A stretch of DNA of 64,000 nt from Streptomyces sp. NBC_01016 (GCF_026341035.1 NZ_JAPEOQ010000001.1:2170001-2234000); one strand, 5' to 3'. Counted from the first letter of the stretch, positions 37,421-46,738 are shown. The notes: a model not told the origin generated them from the sequence alone. Numbers and translations are program-made.

Positions 37421-37451
37421 CCGGGCCGGAGCGCATTGCGCTCCGGCCCGG
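37421..37451. terminator. Bidirectional terminator between operon 3 and S9 peptidase
   Basis: A 15-bp perfect inverted repeat, CCGGGCCGGAGCGCA against TGCGCTCCGGCCCGG, with one base at the centre. It lies between two convergent genes and has no T-tract on either side. Confidence 0.8.
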
Positions 37452-37461
37452 TTGCCGTGCG

Positions 37462-39573
37462 CTACAGCCCCAACGACCGCTTCAGGAAGTCGACCTGGAG
37501 CAGCAGCAGATTCTCGGCGACCTGCTCCTGGGGCGTCATGTGGGTCACGCCGGACAGCGGGAGCACCTCGTGCGGGCGGCCGTCCGCGAGCAGCGCGGAG
37601 GACAGCCGCAGGGCGTGCGCCACGACCACGTTGTCGTCCGCGAGCCCGTGCACGATGAGCATCGGACGGTGCTGCTCGGCGGCCTCCGTGAGCCCGTCGT
37701 CGGTCACCAGGGAGCTCTTCGCGTACGTCTCCGGGGAGGTGGCCGGGTCGCCCAGGTAGCGCTCCGTGTAGTGCGTGTCGTACAGCCGCCAGTCCGTGAC
37801 CGGGGCGCCCGCGATGCCCGCGTGGAAGACGTCGGGGCGGCGCAGCACGGCGAGCGCCGCCAGGTAGCCGCCGTAACTCCAGCCGCGCATCGCGACCTTG
37901 GAGAGGTCGAGCGGGAACCGGTCTGCCAGCGCGTGCAGCGCAGTGACCTGGTCGTCGAGGGTGAGCGTGAAGTCGCCGTGGATCGACTTCTCGCGGCCCG
38001 GCGAGACACCGGGCGTGCCCCGGCCGTCCGCGACGATCACCGCGAAGCCCTGGTCGGCGAACCACTGCGAGGTCAGATGCGGGTTGTGGGCGGCCACGAC
38101 GCGCTGCCCGTGCGGGCCGCCGTACGGATCCATGAGGACCGGCAGCGGACCGTCCCCCTCCTCGTAAGAGGAGGGCAGGAGAACGGCGCACGGGATGCCC
38201 GCGGCCTCCGTGAGTGTCACGCGCGGGGTGAGCAGCGGGCGGTCGGCGTGCGAGGTGATGTCGGTGACGTGCTTCCCCTCGCGCTCCACGCGCGCCCGTG
38301 CGCCGGGTGAGTCCGGTGTCGACGAGACGAGGACGGTGACGGCGCCGTCCCCGGAGCGGACCGCGGAGTGCGCGCCGGGCTCCGCGGAGACGCGCTGCAT
38401 CCCCAGCTCGTTGACCCGGTAGACGTGCACCTCGCCGGTCTCGGGCGACTCGGCGTCGACCCCGGCGGATGCGGAGACGAGCACGTCGTTCTCGCCCACG
38501 TCGAGCACCGCGCGGACGTGCAGCTGGGGCCCGGTCAGCGGTCGCTCGCCCACCGCGAGGACCCGCGCGCCGCCCTCGTCGGCGATCCGCACGAGCTGTC
38601 CGCTCGGCGACCAGCACGGCACACCGGGCAGCAGCTCGAGCCACGCGTCGTCCTCGTCGGCGTGCACCATCCGCGTCGAGCCGTCGTCCGTGTTCACCGC
38701 GAGGTAGAGCGCGCTGCGCTGGTCGCGGGCCTGGACCAGGAGCAGCGGGGCGCCGTCCGCCGACCAGTGCACACGGGCCAGGTACGGGTACGCCTTGCGG
38801 TCCCAGGTCACCTCGGTGCGGTTGCCTTCGAGGTCGTACGCGAAGAGGCGCACGTCGGCGTTGGGCGTCCCGGCGCGGGGGTAGGCGACGCGGGCCGGCT
38901 CCCGGTCCGGGTGCGCGGGGTCGGCGATCCACCAGCGCCGTACGTCCGCGTCGTCGGCGCGGGCCACGAGCAGGCGGTCCGAATCGGGCGACCACCAGTG
39001 GCCGCGGTACCGGGACATCTCCTCGGCCGCGGCGAACTCCGCGAGCCCGTACGTCACGGTCCCCGACTCCGGCTCCGCGAGCGCCCGGTCGTCCTCGCCC
39101 TCCGCGCCGACGACGCGCAGCGCGCCCCGGGCGACGTACGCGATGTGCCGCCCGTCGGGGGACGGTCGCGGGTCCAACACCGGCCCCGGCACGCGCAGTT
39201 CCCGCGCGGTGCCGACCCGCAGCTCGGCCGTGAACAGGCGCCCCGACAGGGCGAACGCGGCCAACTCGGCGGTGGCGTCCGTCGCGTAGCCCACGATGCC
39301 CGCGCCACCCTCGCGGCTGCGCTCGCGCCGGGCCCGCTCCTCGGCCGACAGGTTCTCCGCCGCCCCGCCGAGCAGGGCCACAGGGTCGGCGACCACCCGT
39401 TCCTGACCACTCACCACGTCAAGCACCCACAGCGCGTTCGCCCGATCGGTACCCGAGGAGGAACGCAGAAAGGCGACGCGCTCGCCGTCCGGCGCCACGG
39501 TGAAGGCGCGCGGCGCCCCCAACGTGAAGCGCTGAGTACGCGCGTGCTGACGGGGGAAGGTCTCGATGGTCAT
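37462..39573 (-). CDS. Prolyl oligopeptidase family (S9) serine peptidase, DPP4-like
   Basis: This 703-aa protein has an N-terminal beta-propeller (DPP4/TolB-like repeats such as SPDGRHIAYVA and WSPDSDRLLVA) over ~1-440 and a C-terminal alpha/beta hydrolase. The catalytic triad is visible as GWSYGGYL (Ser), HGLADDNV (Asp) and GVTHMT (His). No signal peptide is present, so it should act in the cytoplasm, cutting dipeptides or short oligopeptides. Its place beside three peptide importers suggests it degrades imported peptides, which is inference. Length and layout are normal for the family. Confidence 0.92.
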   Translation of the reverse strand: MTIETFPRQHARTQRFTLGAPRAFTVAPDGERVAFLRSSSGTDRANALWVLDVVSGQERVVADPVALLGGAAENLSAEERARRERSREGGAGIVGYATDATAELAAFALSGRLFTAELRVGTARELRVPGPVLDPRPSPDGRHIAYVARGALRVVGAEGEDDRALAEPESGTVTYGLAEFAAAEEMSRYRGHWWSPDSDRLLVARADDADVRRWWIADPAHPDREPARVAYPRAGTPNADVRLFAYDLEGNRTEVTWDRKAYPYLARVHWSADGAPLLLVQARDQRSALYLAVNTDDGSTRMVHADEDDAWLELLPGVPCWSPSGQLVRIADEGGARVLAVGERPLTGPQLHVRAVLDVGENDVLVSASAGVDAESPETGEVHVYRVNELGMQRVSAEPGAHSAVRSGDGAVTVLVSSTPDSPGARARVEREGKHVTDITSHADRPLLTPRVTLTEAAGIPCAVLLPSSYEEGDGPLPVLMDPYGGPHGQRVVAAHNPHLTSQWFADQGFAVIVADGRGTPGVSPGREKSIHGDFTLTLDDQVTALHALADRFPLDLSKVAMRGWSYGGYLAALAVLRRPDVFHAGIAGAPVTDWRLYDTHYTERYLGDPATSPETYAKSSLVTDDGLTEAAEQHRPMLIVHGLADDNVVVAHALRLSSALLADGRPHEVLPLSGVTHMTPQEQVAENLLLLQVDFLKRSLGL

Positions 39574-39584
39574 CCAGGCAGCCT

Positions 39585-39771
39585 AGGGCCCTCCTGGCGG
39601 ATCCGGCTGGGTTCGGGTGGCCGTGAAGATTCGGTGCTGACAAGCGGGGTCTGGTGCGTGCAGCTGCAAGGCGGAGGAGGGCGTCAACGCGGAGCGTTGG
39701 CAACCGACGACAACGCCGCAGATGTGCGCACCAGGGCCCGCGACTCCAGCAGGATCCGCCAGGAGGGCCCT
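39585..39771. repeat. 187-bp element with perfect 20-bp inverted ends (MITE-like)
   Basis: AGGGCCCTCCTGGCGGATCC (39585-39604) and its exact complement GGATCCGCCAGGAGGGCCCT (39752-39771) enclose 147 bp. Inside are further small palindromes (TGCAGCTGCA; CAACGC-GGA-GCGTTG). No open frame of its own fits. No clear target duplication is seen. The rest of the gap, to 39924, has no gene; TATGAT at 39859-39864 may be a -10 box for the small membrane gene. Confidence 0.75.
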
Positions 39772-39924
39772 GGGGAGAGATGACGTCCGCGCGCCCCCGT
39801 GCGCTCCCGGTCGCATCGGGTGCTCCCCGATCGCGACTCGTGCGCGGGTACGGATAGTTATGATCGTTAGCACTGTGTGGGTACGAGTCCGTCGGCGACC
39901 GGATCACTTTGGAGGAGGACCGCT

Positions 39925-40119
39925 GTGGCACTCTCGATCTCGGCCGTGGTGCTGTTCGCGATCATTGTCTTCATCCTGATCAAGAAGTCGGGATTGAAAG
40001 CGGGGCACGCGGTGGTGTGTGTGCTCCTGGGTTTCTACCTGGCGAGTTCGTCCATCGCTCCGACGATCAGCGAGCTGACGACGAACGTGGCGGACATGGT
40101 CGGCGGCATCAAGTTCTAA
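39925..40119 (+). CDS. Small membrane protein upstream of mshB
   Basis: This 64-aa protein has a first hydrophobic helix (SAVVLFAIIVFILI) followed by KKSGLKAG, then a second hydrophobic stretch (HAVVCVLLGFYLASSSIAP) and a polar end. It probably forms a two-helix hairpin in the membrane. GTG 39925 has GGAGGAGG just upstream, and the family, which I recall as conserved in Streptomyces beside mshB, starts ALSIS. Function unknown. The last 15 bases before the stop (GGCGGCATCAAGTTC) are repeated 9 bp downstream of their end. Confidence 0.85.
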   Translation: MALSISAVVLFAIIVFILIKKSGLKAGHAVVCVLLGFYLASSSIAPTISELTTNVADMVGGIKF

Positions 40120-40173
40120 GGGGCGGCGGCATCAAGTTCCAGCCGTGTCGGTGGGGCGTTCTAGGCTGTGGGC

Positions 40174-41076
40174 ATGACGGAAATGCCAGGTAGGCGCCTG
40201 CTCCTCGTGCATGCGCACCCCGACGACGAGTCGATCAACAATGGCGCCACCATGGCCAAGTACGCCGCCGAAGGCGCCCAGGTCACGCTGGTGACCTGCA
40301 CCCTCGGCGAAGAGGGCGAGGTCATTCCGGACGAACTGGCGCATCTCGCACCGGACCGGGAGGACATTCTCGGCCCGCACCGGATCGGCGAGTTGGCCGC
40401 CGCCATGAAGGAGCTCGGCGTCACCGACCACCGCTTCCTCGGCGGCCCCGGCCGGTTCCGCGACTCCGGAATGATGGGCGCCCCGCAGAACGAGCGGGAG
40501 GGCGCCTTCTGGTCCACGGATCTCGACGAGGCCGCGGCCCACCTCGTCGCCGTGATCCGCGAGACCCGCCCGCAGGTCCTGATCACGTACGACCCCGACG
40601 GGGGCTACGGGCACCCCGACCACATCCAGGCCCACCGCGTCGCGATGCGCGCCGCGGAGCTCGCCGCCGAGACCGCCTTCCGGCGCGACCTCGGGGAGCC
40701 GCACGCGATCGCGAAGGTCTACTGGAACCGCGTGCCGCGCTCGGTCGTCGAGGAGCGGTTCCGGTGGCTCACGGACGTGCTCGACGCCACACCCTTCGAC
40801 GTCGCCGCCGTGGTGGACGACGTGCCCGGAGTCGTCGACGACGAGCGGATCACCGCGGCGATCGACGGCCGGCCGTACGCGGAGCGGAAGGCGGCCGCGA
40901 TGCGCGCGCACGCCACCCAGGTCGACGTGCCGGAGGCGGGCGCCGTCTTCGCGCTGTCCAACGGGCTCGCGCAGCCGCTGTTCGACATCGAGTACTACGA
41001 GTTGGTGCGGGGCGAGCCCGGATCGCCGTACGAGAAGGACCTGTTCGAGGGTCTTGAGGAAGTGACCGAACGATGA
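40174..41076 (+). CDS. mshB: N-acetyl-1-D-myo-inosityl-2-amino-2-deoxy-alpha-D-glucopyranoside deacetylase
   Basis: This 300-aa zinc deacetylase removes the acetyl group from GlcNAc-inositol, the second step of mycothiol synthesis. The metal motif HAHPDDES lies at the start and HPDH in the middle ([15 protein letters not shown]), and [10 protein letters not shown] also matches MshB. Mycothiol is the main low-molecular-weight thiol of actinobacteria, supporting the taxonomic call. I chose ATG 40174 although a GTG two codons earlier (40168) is possible; neither has a strong ribosome site. It overlaps the next gene by ATGA. Confidence 0.93.
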   Translation: MTEMPGRRLLLVHAHPDDESINNGATMAKYAAEGAQVTLVTCTLGEEGEVIPDELAHLAPDREDILGPHRIGELAAAMKELGVTDHRFLGGPGRFRDSGMMGAPQNEREGAFWSTDLDEAAAHLVAVIRETRPQVLITYDPDGGYGHPDHIQAHRVAMRAAELAAETAFRRDLGEPHAIAKVYWNRVPRSVVEERFRWLTDVLDATPFDVAAVVDDVPGVVDDERITAAIDGRPYAERKAAAMRAHATQVDVPEAGAVFALSNGLAQPLFDIEYYELVRGEPGSPYEKDLFEGLEEVTER

Positions 41077-41573
41077 GCGGCGACAAGAGCGGGCGGGCCG
41101 CGGCGTCCAGCGGCAAGGCGGCTCCCGGCAAGGCGGCTCCCCGCGGGGCGACTCCCGGCGGGGCGGCGGCGCAGAGCGTCGACCTGCCCTTCGGCTTCGG
41201 CGGGTTCGGACCCGGACGGACGGCCGCCCTGCTTGTCCTTTTCGTCCTCGGCGCGGTCGTCGCGGTCGGCGGGGCGCTCGTCCAAGGGGGCTGGTTCCCG
41301 GGCGGGTTGCTGCTCGCGCTCGTCGCGGCGGCCGGCCTGTTCCTCGGAGGGGCGCGCCTCGCGGGAGGTCGCGCGGGGGCGGTCGCGCCCGCGGCCGGCT
41401 GGGTGCTTGCGGTGATCCTGCTCACCGCGAGCCGCCCCGAGGGCGACTTTTTGTTCGGCGCAGGACTCGGCTCGTACCTCTTCCTCCTCGGAGGGATGGC
41501 AGTCGCTGTGATGTGCGCCACCTTCTGGCTGCCCGGGCAACCACCCGCGCCCGCCGCCCGACTTGGGAAGTGA
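41073..41573 (+). CDS. DUF6113-type four-helix membrane protein
   Basis: This 166-aa protein has a ~45-residue Ala/Gly/Lys-rich N-terminal tail with short repeats ([20 protein letters not shown]), then four hydrophobic helices. The tail DNA is built of near-identical GGCGGCTCCC-type units. It is translationally coupled to mshB by ATGA, an arrangement I recall as conserved in Streptomyces, but nothing in the sequence shows a role in mycothiol synthesis. I assign the family from memory of similar proteins; function is unknown. Confidence 0.78.
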   Translation: MSGDKSGRAAASSGKAAPGKAAPRGATPGGAAAQSVDLPFGFGGFGPGRTAALLVLFVLGAVVAVGGALVQGGWFPGGLLLALVAAAGLFLGGARLAGGRAGAVAPAAGWVLAVILLTASRPEGDFLFGAGLGSYLFLLGGMAVAVMCATFWLPGQPPAPAARLGK

Positions 41574-41726
41574 CGTAGCACTTTGGGTCGTCGTGCGGCG
41601 CGTGCCGTTCCGGATTCGTCATCCGTCGCACAGTGACTTCCGGCGGCGGCCAGTATGGTGGTGCGCGCCGCCGAGCAGCCCGCGAGAGGTCGAGACGGGC
41701 GGCGGAGCCAACCGGGAGAACCTGCC

Positions 41727-43832
41727 TTGAGTCGTGAAACTGACAGTTCGTCCTCCGGGCCCCAGGGGCGCGGCGCTGCCGCCTACCCGTCGGGAACGCC
41801 TCCGTACGGATCGCCCGCGCAGGGCACGGCGTCAGGTGACGCCGGTCCGACGCCGCCGGGCGACCAGGGCGCCCCGGAGTCACCCAAGACCGAGACGACG
41901 CTGACGACCCGGATCCGGATCAACATCCCCGGCTCCCGGCCGATCCCGCCGGTCGTCATGCGGACGCCGATGAGCGATGTCGACGCCAATCCGGAGAGCG
42001 GCGCCGGCAAGAGAGCCGACACAGGCCCCGCGGCCCCCGCGGCCCCCGCGCCGGACGCGACGCAGGGCGGCCGCCCCGCGGCGCCCGCCTCGTACGGCGG
42101 CCCGGCGGACACGGGCTCCGCGCCCGCCGCCCCCGAGGCCTCCGCGCCCGCCGCTCCCGCGCCGCAGCGCGAGGAGAAGACGAGCGACTGGTTCGCGCCG
42201 CGCAAGCCGCGCGGCGGTGCGGGCGGCCCGGCGACCGGCGCGGTCCCGACGGTCGGCACGGGTGGCCCGGGTGCCCCCACGCCGCCCGCCCCGGGCTCCA
42301 ACGGCGGCGGCCCGTCCGGCACTTCGGGCGGCCCGATGGGCGGGCCCACCGGCGGCCCCTCGGGCGGTCCGTCCGGCGGTTCCTCGGGCGGTTCCTCCGG
42401 CGGGTTCGACGTGTCCGGCGCCGTGGCGGCAGGCCCGCTCGGCGCAGGCGGCGCCCCCGGCCCCCGCGACGACCTGCCGTACTTCGCCGCCCACCAGGAC
42501 CCGGGCGCGCCCGACCGTGGCGACGGGCCCACCGGACCCTCGGGCCCCACCTCGGGCCCGACCCCGGGCGACGGCCCGATGGTGCCGCCCGGCGCCCCCA
42601 ACCCGCCGGTCCCCGGCACCGGTCAGTCGCCGCCGCGGATGAGCGACGACACCGCGATCCTCACGCCGCAGAAGCCTGCCCCGGAGCCGCCCGGGGGTGG
42701 CAACACCTCCAGTGGCAACGTCTCGGGTGACACGCTCACCAGCGGCATGCGGGTCGTCCCCTCGGCCGGTGGCGGCCCCAAGACCCCCGGCGCCTCCGAC
42801 CCGTTCCAGCAGGGCCCCGACGGCCCCGCGGTGCACACCCCGCCGAAGCTGCCCGACCCGGTGCCCTCCACCCCCGCGCCCAAGAAGAAGGGCCGCAACA
42901 AGCTGGTGCTGCTCGGCGCGGGCGTCGTCGGCCTGGCCGGAGTCGCGTACGGCGCGGGCCTGTTGATGAACCACTCCGACGTCCCGAAGGGCACCACCGT
43001 CGCGGGCGTCGACATCGGCGGCGGCACTCGCGACGAGGCGACCACCAAGCTGGAGAACGCCCTCGGCAAGCGCACGGAACAGGCGCTGAAGCTTCAGGTC
43101 GGCGGCAAGACCGTGGCGATGCAGCCGGCCCAGGCGGGCCTCTCCTTCGACACCGCGTCGACCGTGGCCGCGGCCGCGGGCAGCGACTACAACCCGGTCT
43201 CGGTGATCGGCTCGCTGTTCGGCAACGAGCGGGTCGTGGCCCCGGTCATGCCCGTCGACGAGGAGAAGCTCGCCGCGTCCCTGCAGCGGGCCGCCGGCGG
43301 CGCCGCGGCCTCCGGCGAGGGCACGATCAAGTTCGCGCCGGGCAAGGCCGTCCCCGTCTACGGCAAGACCGGCAAGGGGCTCGACCTCGCCCAGTCGGCC
43401 GCCGCGGTCAAGGACGCGTACAACGCGCAGATCGAGACCGGCGCGTCCGGAGCGGTCCCGCTGGCGACGTCGACGCAGAAGCCGACGATCTCGGACGCCG
43501 AGGTCGACCGGAAGATGCAGCAGTTCGCCGAGCCCGCGATGTCCGGACTGATCACGGTCAAGGCGGGCGGCGCCTCCATCCAGTTCGGCCCCGACAAGTC
43601 GCTGCCGAAGATCCTGAGCGTGCAGCCGGTCAACGGGAAGCTGGTCGAGAAGTACAACCTCCCGGAGCTCAAGAAGCTGTACGGCACGACCTTCGACGGC
43701 GTCCTCGTCACCCGCGGCACCGGCAAGAAGACGCCGGTCCAGCCCACGGACGTGGCCGCAGCCATCGGCAAGGCGCTGCTCGGCAAGACCTCCGCCGAGC
43801 GCACCGCGGAGATCCAGACGAACGCCTCGTAG
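41727..43832 (+). CDS. Envelope protein: long disordered Pro/Gly region, one membrane helix, PG-binding-4/VanW-like exterior
   Basis: This 701-aa protein has a ~390-residue cytoplasmic region of low complexity, rich in Pro, Gly, Ala and Ser, with (GGPSGG)-type repeats. One patch stands out as non-repetitive (RIRINIPGSRPIPPVVMRTP, ~60-80). A membrane helix (LVLLGAGVVGLAGVAYGAGL, ~395-415) leads to ~280 extracytoplasmic residues: VAGVDIGGGTRDEATTKL marks the PG-binding-4 repeat found in VanW/YoaR-like and some L,D-transpeptidase proteins. No catalytic YkuD motif. TTG 41727 is preferred because GGGAG lies 13 nt upstream and the protein then begins SRETDSSSSG. A wall-binding role is inference. 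Confidence 0.83.
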   Translation: MSRETDSSSSGPQGRGAAAYPSGTPPYGSPAQGTASGDAGPTPPGDQGAPESPKTETTLTTRIRINIPGSRPIPPVVMRTPMSDVDANPESGAGKRADTGPAAPAAPAPDATQGGRPAAPASYGGPADTGSAPAAPEASAPAAPAPQREEKTSDWFAPRKPRGGAGGPATGAVPTVGTGGPGAPTPPAPGSNGGGPSGTSGGPMGGPTGGPSGGPSGGSSGGSSGGFDVSGAVAAGPLGAGGAPGPRDDLPYFAAHQDPGAPDRGDGPTGPSGPTSGPTPGDGPMVPPGAPNPPVPGTGQSPPRMSDDTAILTPQKPAPEPPGGGNTSSGNVSGDTLTSGMRVVPSAGGGPKTPGASDPFQQGPDGPAVHTPPKLPDPVPSTPAPKKKGRNKLVLLGAGVVGLAGVAYGAGLLMNHSDVPKGTTVAGVDIGGGTRDEATTKLENALGKRTEQALKLQVGGKTVAMQPAQAGLSFDTASTVAAAAGSDYNPVSVIGSLFGNERVVAPVMPVDEEKLAASLQRAAGGAAASGEGTIKFAPGKAVPVYGKTGKGLDLAQSAAAVKDAYNAQIETGASGAVPLATSTQKPTISDAEVDRKMQQFAEPAMSGLITVKAGGASIQFGPDKSLPKILSVQPVNGKLVEKYNLPELKKLYGTTFDGVLVTRGTGKKTPVQPTDVAAAIGKALLGKTSAERTAEIQTNAS

Positions 43833-43855
43833 CTCCGCCCGCGCACCCGCGTCAC

Positions 43856-43887
43856 GAGTCCCGCATGACATCCGTCATGCGGGACTC
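43856..43887. terminator. Perfect 14-bp hairpin before ABC exporter operon
   Basis: GAGTCCCGCATGAC pairs with GTCATGCGGGACTC across ATCC. It lies 24 bp after the envelope-protein stop and 52 bp before the ABC ATPase, so it may be the terminator. Its core ATGAC-ATCC-GTCAT also looks like a response-regulator dyad for the downstream two-component system. Confidence 0.7.
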
Positions 43888-43938
43888 ACGCTTTGCGACA
43901 CTGCCGCGCACCCCCGCCCACCGGCGACGCTTACTGCC

Positions 43939-44847
43939 ATGACGACACACGCAGCGGTCACCTTCAGCGGGGTGACGAAGACGTACGGCACCGTACGGGC
44001 GGTCGACGGCCTGGGCCTCGAACTGCACGCGGGCGAGACGGTCGCTCTGCTCGGCCCGAACGGCGCGGGCAAGTCCACCACCCTCGACCTGCTCCTCGGC
44101 CTGCGCCCCGCCGACACCGGCGAGGTCCGGGTCTTCGGCACGAGCCCCCGCGAGGCGATCACGGCGGGCCGGGTCGGCGCCATGCTGCAGAGCGGCGGCC
44201 TGATGGACGAGGTGACCGTGCGCGAACTCGTCCGGCTCGGCTGCGCCCTGCACCCGAAGCCGTACCCGGCCGACGAGGTCCTGGCCCGCGCGGGACTCAC
44301 GCAGATCGCCGACCGCAAGGTCAACAAGCTCTCGGGTGGCCAGGAGCAGCGCGTCCGCTTCGCCCTCGCCACGGCCGGCGACAGCGACCTCATCGTCCTC
44401 GACGAGCCGACGACCGGCATGGACGTGAGCGCCCGGCAGGCGTTCTGGGCGACCATGCGCGAGCAGGCGGACCAGGGCCGCACGGTGCTGTTCGCCACCC
44501 ACTACCTGGAGGAGGCGGACGCGATCGCCGACCGCGTTCTCGTGCTGCACCGCGGCCGACTCCTCGCCGACGGCACGGCCGCCGAGATCAAGGCGAAGGC
44601 CGGCGCCCGCAGGGTCTCTTTCGACCTGGAGGGCGAGATCGACGAGGCCGCGATCAAGGGTCTGCCGTTCCTCACCGGAGTGGCCGTCAGCGGACAGACC
44701 GTCCGCATCCAGTCCACTGACGCCGACGCGACCGTGCACGCGCTGTACGGGCTCGGCGTCTACCCGCGCAATCTCGAAGTCGCCGGACTCGGCCTGGAAC
44801 AGGCCTTCGTGGCGATCACCGAGGCCGAGGAGGCCAAGTCGCTGTGA
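43939..44847 (+). CDS. ABC-2 type exporter ATPase (DrrA-like)
   Basis: This 302-aa ATPase has GPNGAGKSTT (Walker A), KLSGGQEQRVRFA (signature) and LIVLDEPTTGMD (Walker B), followed by the C-terminal domain of DrrA/CcmA-type drug exporters. It energises the membrane protein encoded next, with which it overlaps by 4 bp. The operon continues into a DesK/DesR-like two-component system, an arrangement typical of drug- or lipid-stress-induced exporters. Substrate unknown. Confidence 0.92.
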   Translation: MTTHAAVTFSGVTKTYGTVRAVDGLGLELHAGETVALLGPNGAGKSTTLDLLLGLRPADTGEVRVFGTSPREAITAGRVGAMLQSGGLMDEVTVRELVRLGCALHPKPYPADEVLARAGLTQIADRKVNKLSGGQEQRVRFALATAGDSDLIVLDEPTTGMDVSARQAFWATMREQADQGRTVLFATHYLEEADAIADRVLVLHRGRLLADGTAAEIKAKAGARRVSFDLEGEIDEAAIKGLPFLTGVAVSGQTVRIQSTDADATVHALYGLGVYPRNLEVAGLGLEQAFVAITEAEEAKSL

Positions 44848-45584
44848 ACAGTCTGATCAAGCTCGAACTCACCCGGGCCTTCCGCAACCGGAAGTTCCTG
44901 TTCTTCTCGGTGATCTACCCGTCCGTGCTGTTCCTGCTGATCGCGGGCCAGGCCGACACCACCACCATGGTCGACGGCACGGGCCTGAGCCTCCCCGCGT
45001 TCATGATGGTCTCGATGGCCTCCTTCGGCGCGCTCACCGCCGTCCTCATGGGCAACAGCGAGCGCATCGCGAAGGAGCGGGAGAACGGCTGGGTACGGCA
45101 GTTGAGGCTCACCACGCTGCCCGGACGCGGCTATGTCCTCGCCAAGACCGCGAGCGCCGCCGTCGTCTCGCTCCCGTCCATCGTGATCGTCTTCGTCGTG
45201 GCCGCGGCCTTCAAGGACGTACGCCTCGACGCCTGGCAGTGGCTCGCGCTCACCGGCTCGATCTGGGCCGGCAGCCTCGTCTTCGCCGCGCTCGGCGTGG
45301 CCATCGGCTATCTCGCCTCCGGCGACGCCGTCCGGCCGATCACGATGATCACGTACTTCGGCCTGTCGATCCTGGGCGGCCTGTGGATCCCGATGAGCGG
45401 ATTCCCGCAATGGCTGCAGAACATCGCGGAATGGCTGCCCACGCACGCGTACGCTGCCCTCGGCCAGGCCATCGAGCTGGGTGGCGCCCCCGACGCCAAG
45501 GACGTCGCGCTGCTTGTCGCGTACTTCCTGATCTTCGCGGGCGGCGCGGCCTGGCTGTACCGGAAGGACACGTTGAAGGCGTGA
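44844..45584 (+). CDS. ABC-2 type exporter permease
   Basis: This 246-aa membrane protein has about six helices of the ABC-2 type: LTRAFRNRKFLFFSVIYPSVLF at the start, the conserved ERENGWVRQLRLTTLPGR cytoplasmic loop in the middle, and WIPMSGFPQWLQNIAEWLPTHAY, the typical P-x2-L-Q...-P signature, before the last helix. It exports an unknown substrate with the 43939 ATPase. GTG start 4 bp inside the previous gene; its own stop overlaps the histidine-kinase start by 4 bp. Confidence 0.92.
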   Translation: MNSLIKLELTRAFRNRKFLFFSVIYPSVLFLLIAGQADTTTMVDGTGLSLPAFMMVSMASFGALTAVLMGNSERIAKERENGWVRQLRLTTLPGRGYVLAKTASAAVVSLPSIVIVFVVAAAFKDVRLDAWQWLALTGSIWAGSLVFAALGVAIGYLASGDAVRPITMITYFGLSILGGLWIPMSGFPQWLQNIAEWLPTHAYAALGQAIELGGAPDAKDVALLVAYFLIFAGGAAWLYRKDTLKA

Positions 45585-46738
45585 GCGAGCCAGGGGAGTG
45601 GGCGGAGGCCGGCCGGGCGCCGGAGAACCGCCGCGAGTTGTTCGTGAAGCTGCTGTGGATCGGCATGTGGCTGGTCTTCCTCGGCGACCCGGTCGGCGAC
45701 CTGGTGGCGGGCCACCACGGCACGGTGGGCACCGTGTTCGGCTGGTTGGGGCTCGGGGCGTTCACGCTCACGTACCTGGTCCTCGTGTTCCGGCACACGA
45801 GCCGCCCGCTCGCCCGCGCCGTCGTGCTCTCGGTGCTCGGCGTCCTGCCCGTGATCGCCGTCGTGCTCTGCCTGACGCTCGGCGAGCCCTGGCTGGTGCT
45901 CTTCGTGTACGTCTCCGTCGGCTGCGGGGCCGTGCTGCCCATGCGGCAGGCGCAGATCATGATCCTCGTGATGACCGGCGTGATGGTGGCGCTGGCCCTG
46001 CACCTCGGCGCGGGACCCGACATCGGCCTGATCGTCCCCGCGCTGCTCGGCGGCTTCTCCATGACGGGCGTACGCCGACTGGTGCGCACGACACGGGAGT
46101 TGCGCCAGGCCCGCGCTCAGGTCGCCCAGCTCGCCGCCAACGAGGAGCGCCTGCGCCTCGCCCGCGACCTGCACGACCTGCTCGGCCACTCCCTCTCGCT
46201 GATCACGCTCAAGAGCGAACTGGCCGGGCGGATGCTGCCCGACCACCCCAACAAGGCGGCCGACCAGGTCGCCGACATCGAGAAGGTCAGCCGGCAGGCC
46301 TTGGTCGACGTCCGCGAGGCCGTCAGCGGCTACCGGCGCGCCCGCCTCGCCACCGAACTCGCGGGCGCCCAGGCCGCGCTGACCGCGGCGGGCGTCGCCG
46401 CGGACGTGCCCTCCGAGGTCCCGGAACTGCCCGAGGCGCAGGAGTCGGCGCTCGCCTGGACGCTGCGCGAGGCCGTCACCAACGTCGTACGGCACAGTGG
46501 CGCGCAGCGCTGCGTCGTCGGCGTCGCCCGGCGCGAGACCCTCGAAGGGCCCCGCGTCGAACTGACCGTGGAGGACGACGGCTCGGGCCCCTCGGGGGCG
46601 CCCCCGAGCAACGGCCTCACCGGCCTCGCCGAACGCCTCACCGCGGTCGGCGGCACCCTGGAGACGGGCGCGGCACGCGGCGGCGGCTTCCGCCTGGTGG
46701 CCCGGGTCCCGGCCGCCTCCGTAGGATCCGGCGCATGA
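45581..46738 (+). CDS. Sensor histidine kinase, DesK/HisKA_3 type
   Basis: This 385-aa kinase has five to six hydrophobic helices in residues ~20-155, no extracytoplasmic sensor domain, then a HisKA_3 dimerisation domain with the phosphoacceptor His198 in LARDLHDLLGHSLS and an HATPase_c domain (EAVTNVVRHSGA; NGLTGLAERL). Such intramembrane-sensing kinases respond to membrane damage or exported compounds. GTG 45581 overlaps the permease stop (GTGA), and the stop overlaps the response-regulator ATG (ATGA), so all four genes are translationally coupled. It presumably controls its own operon. Confidence 0.93.
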   Translation: MSEPGEWAEAGRAPENRRELFVKLLWIGMWLVFLGDPVGDLVAGHHGTVGTVFGWLGLGAFTLTYLVLVFRHTSRPLARAVVLSVLGVLPVIAVVLCLTLGEPWLVLFVYVSVGCGAVLPMRQAQIMILVMTGVMVALALHLGAGPDIGLIVPALLGGFSMTGVRRLVRTTRELRQARAQVAQLAANEERLRLARDLHDLLGHSLSLITLKSELAGRMLPDHPNKAADQVADIEKVSRQALVDVREAVSGYRRARLATELAGAQAALTAAGVAADVPSEVPELPEAQESALAWTLREAVTNVVRHSGAQRCVVGVARRETLEGPRVELTVEDDGSGPSGAPPSNGLTGLAERLTAVGGTLETGAARGGGFRLVARVPAASVGSGA

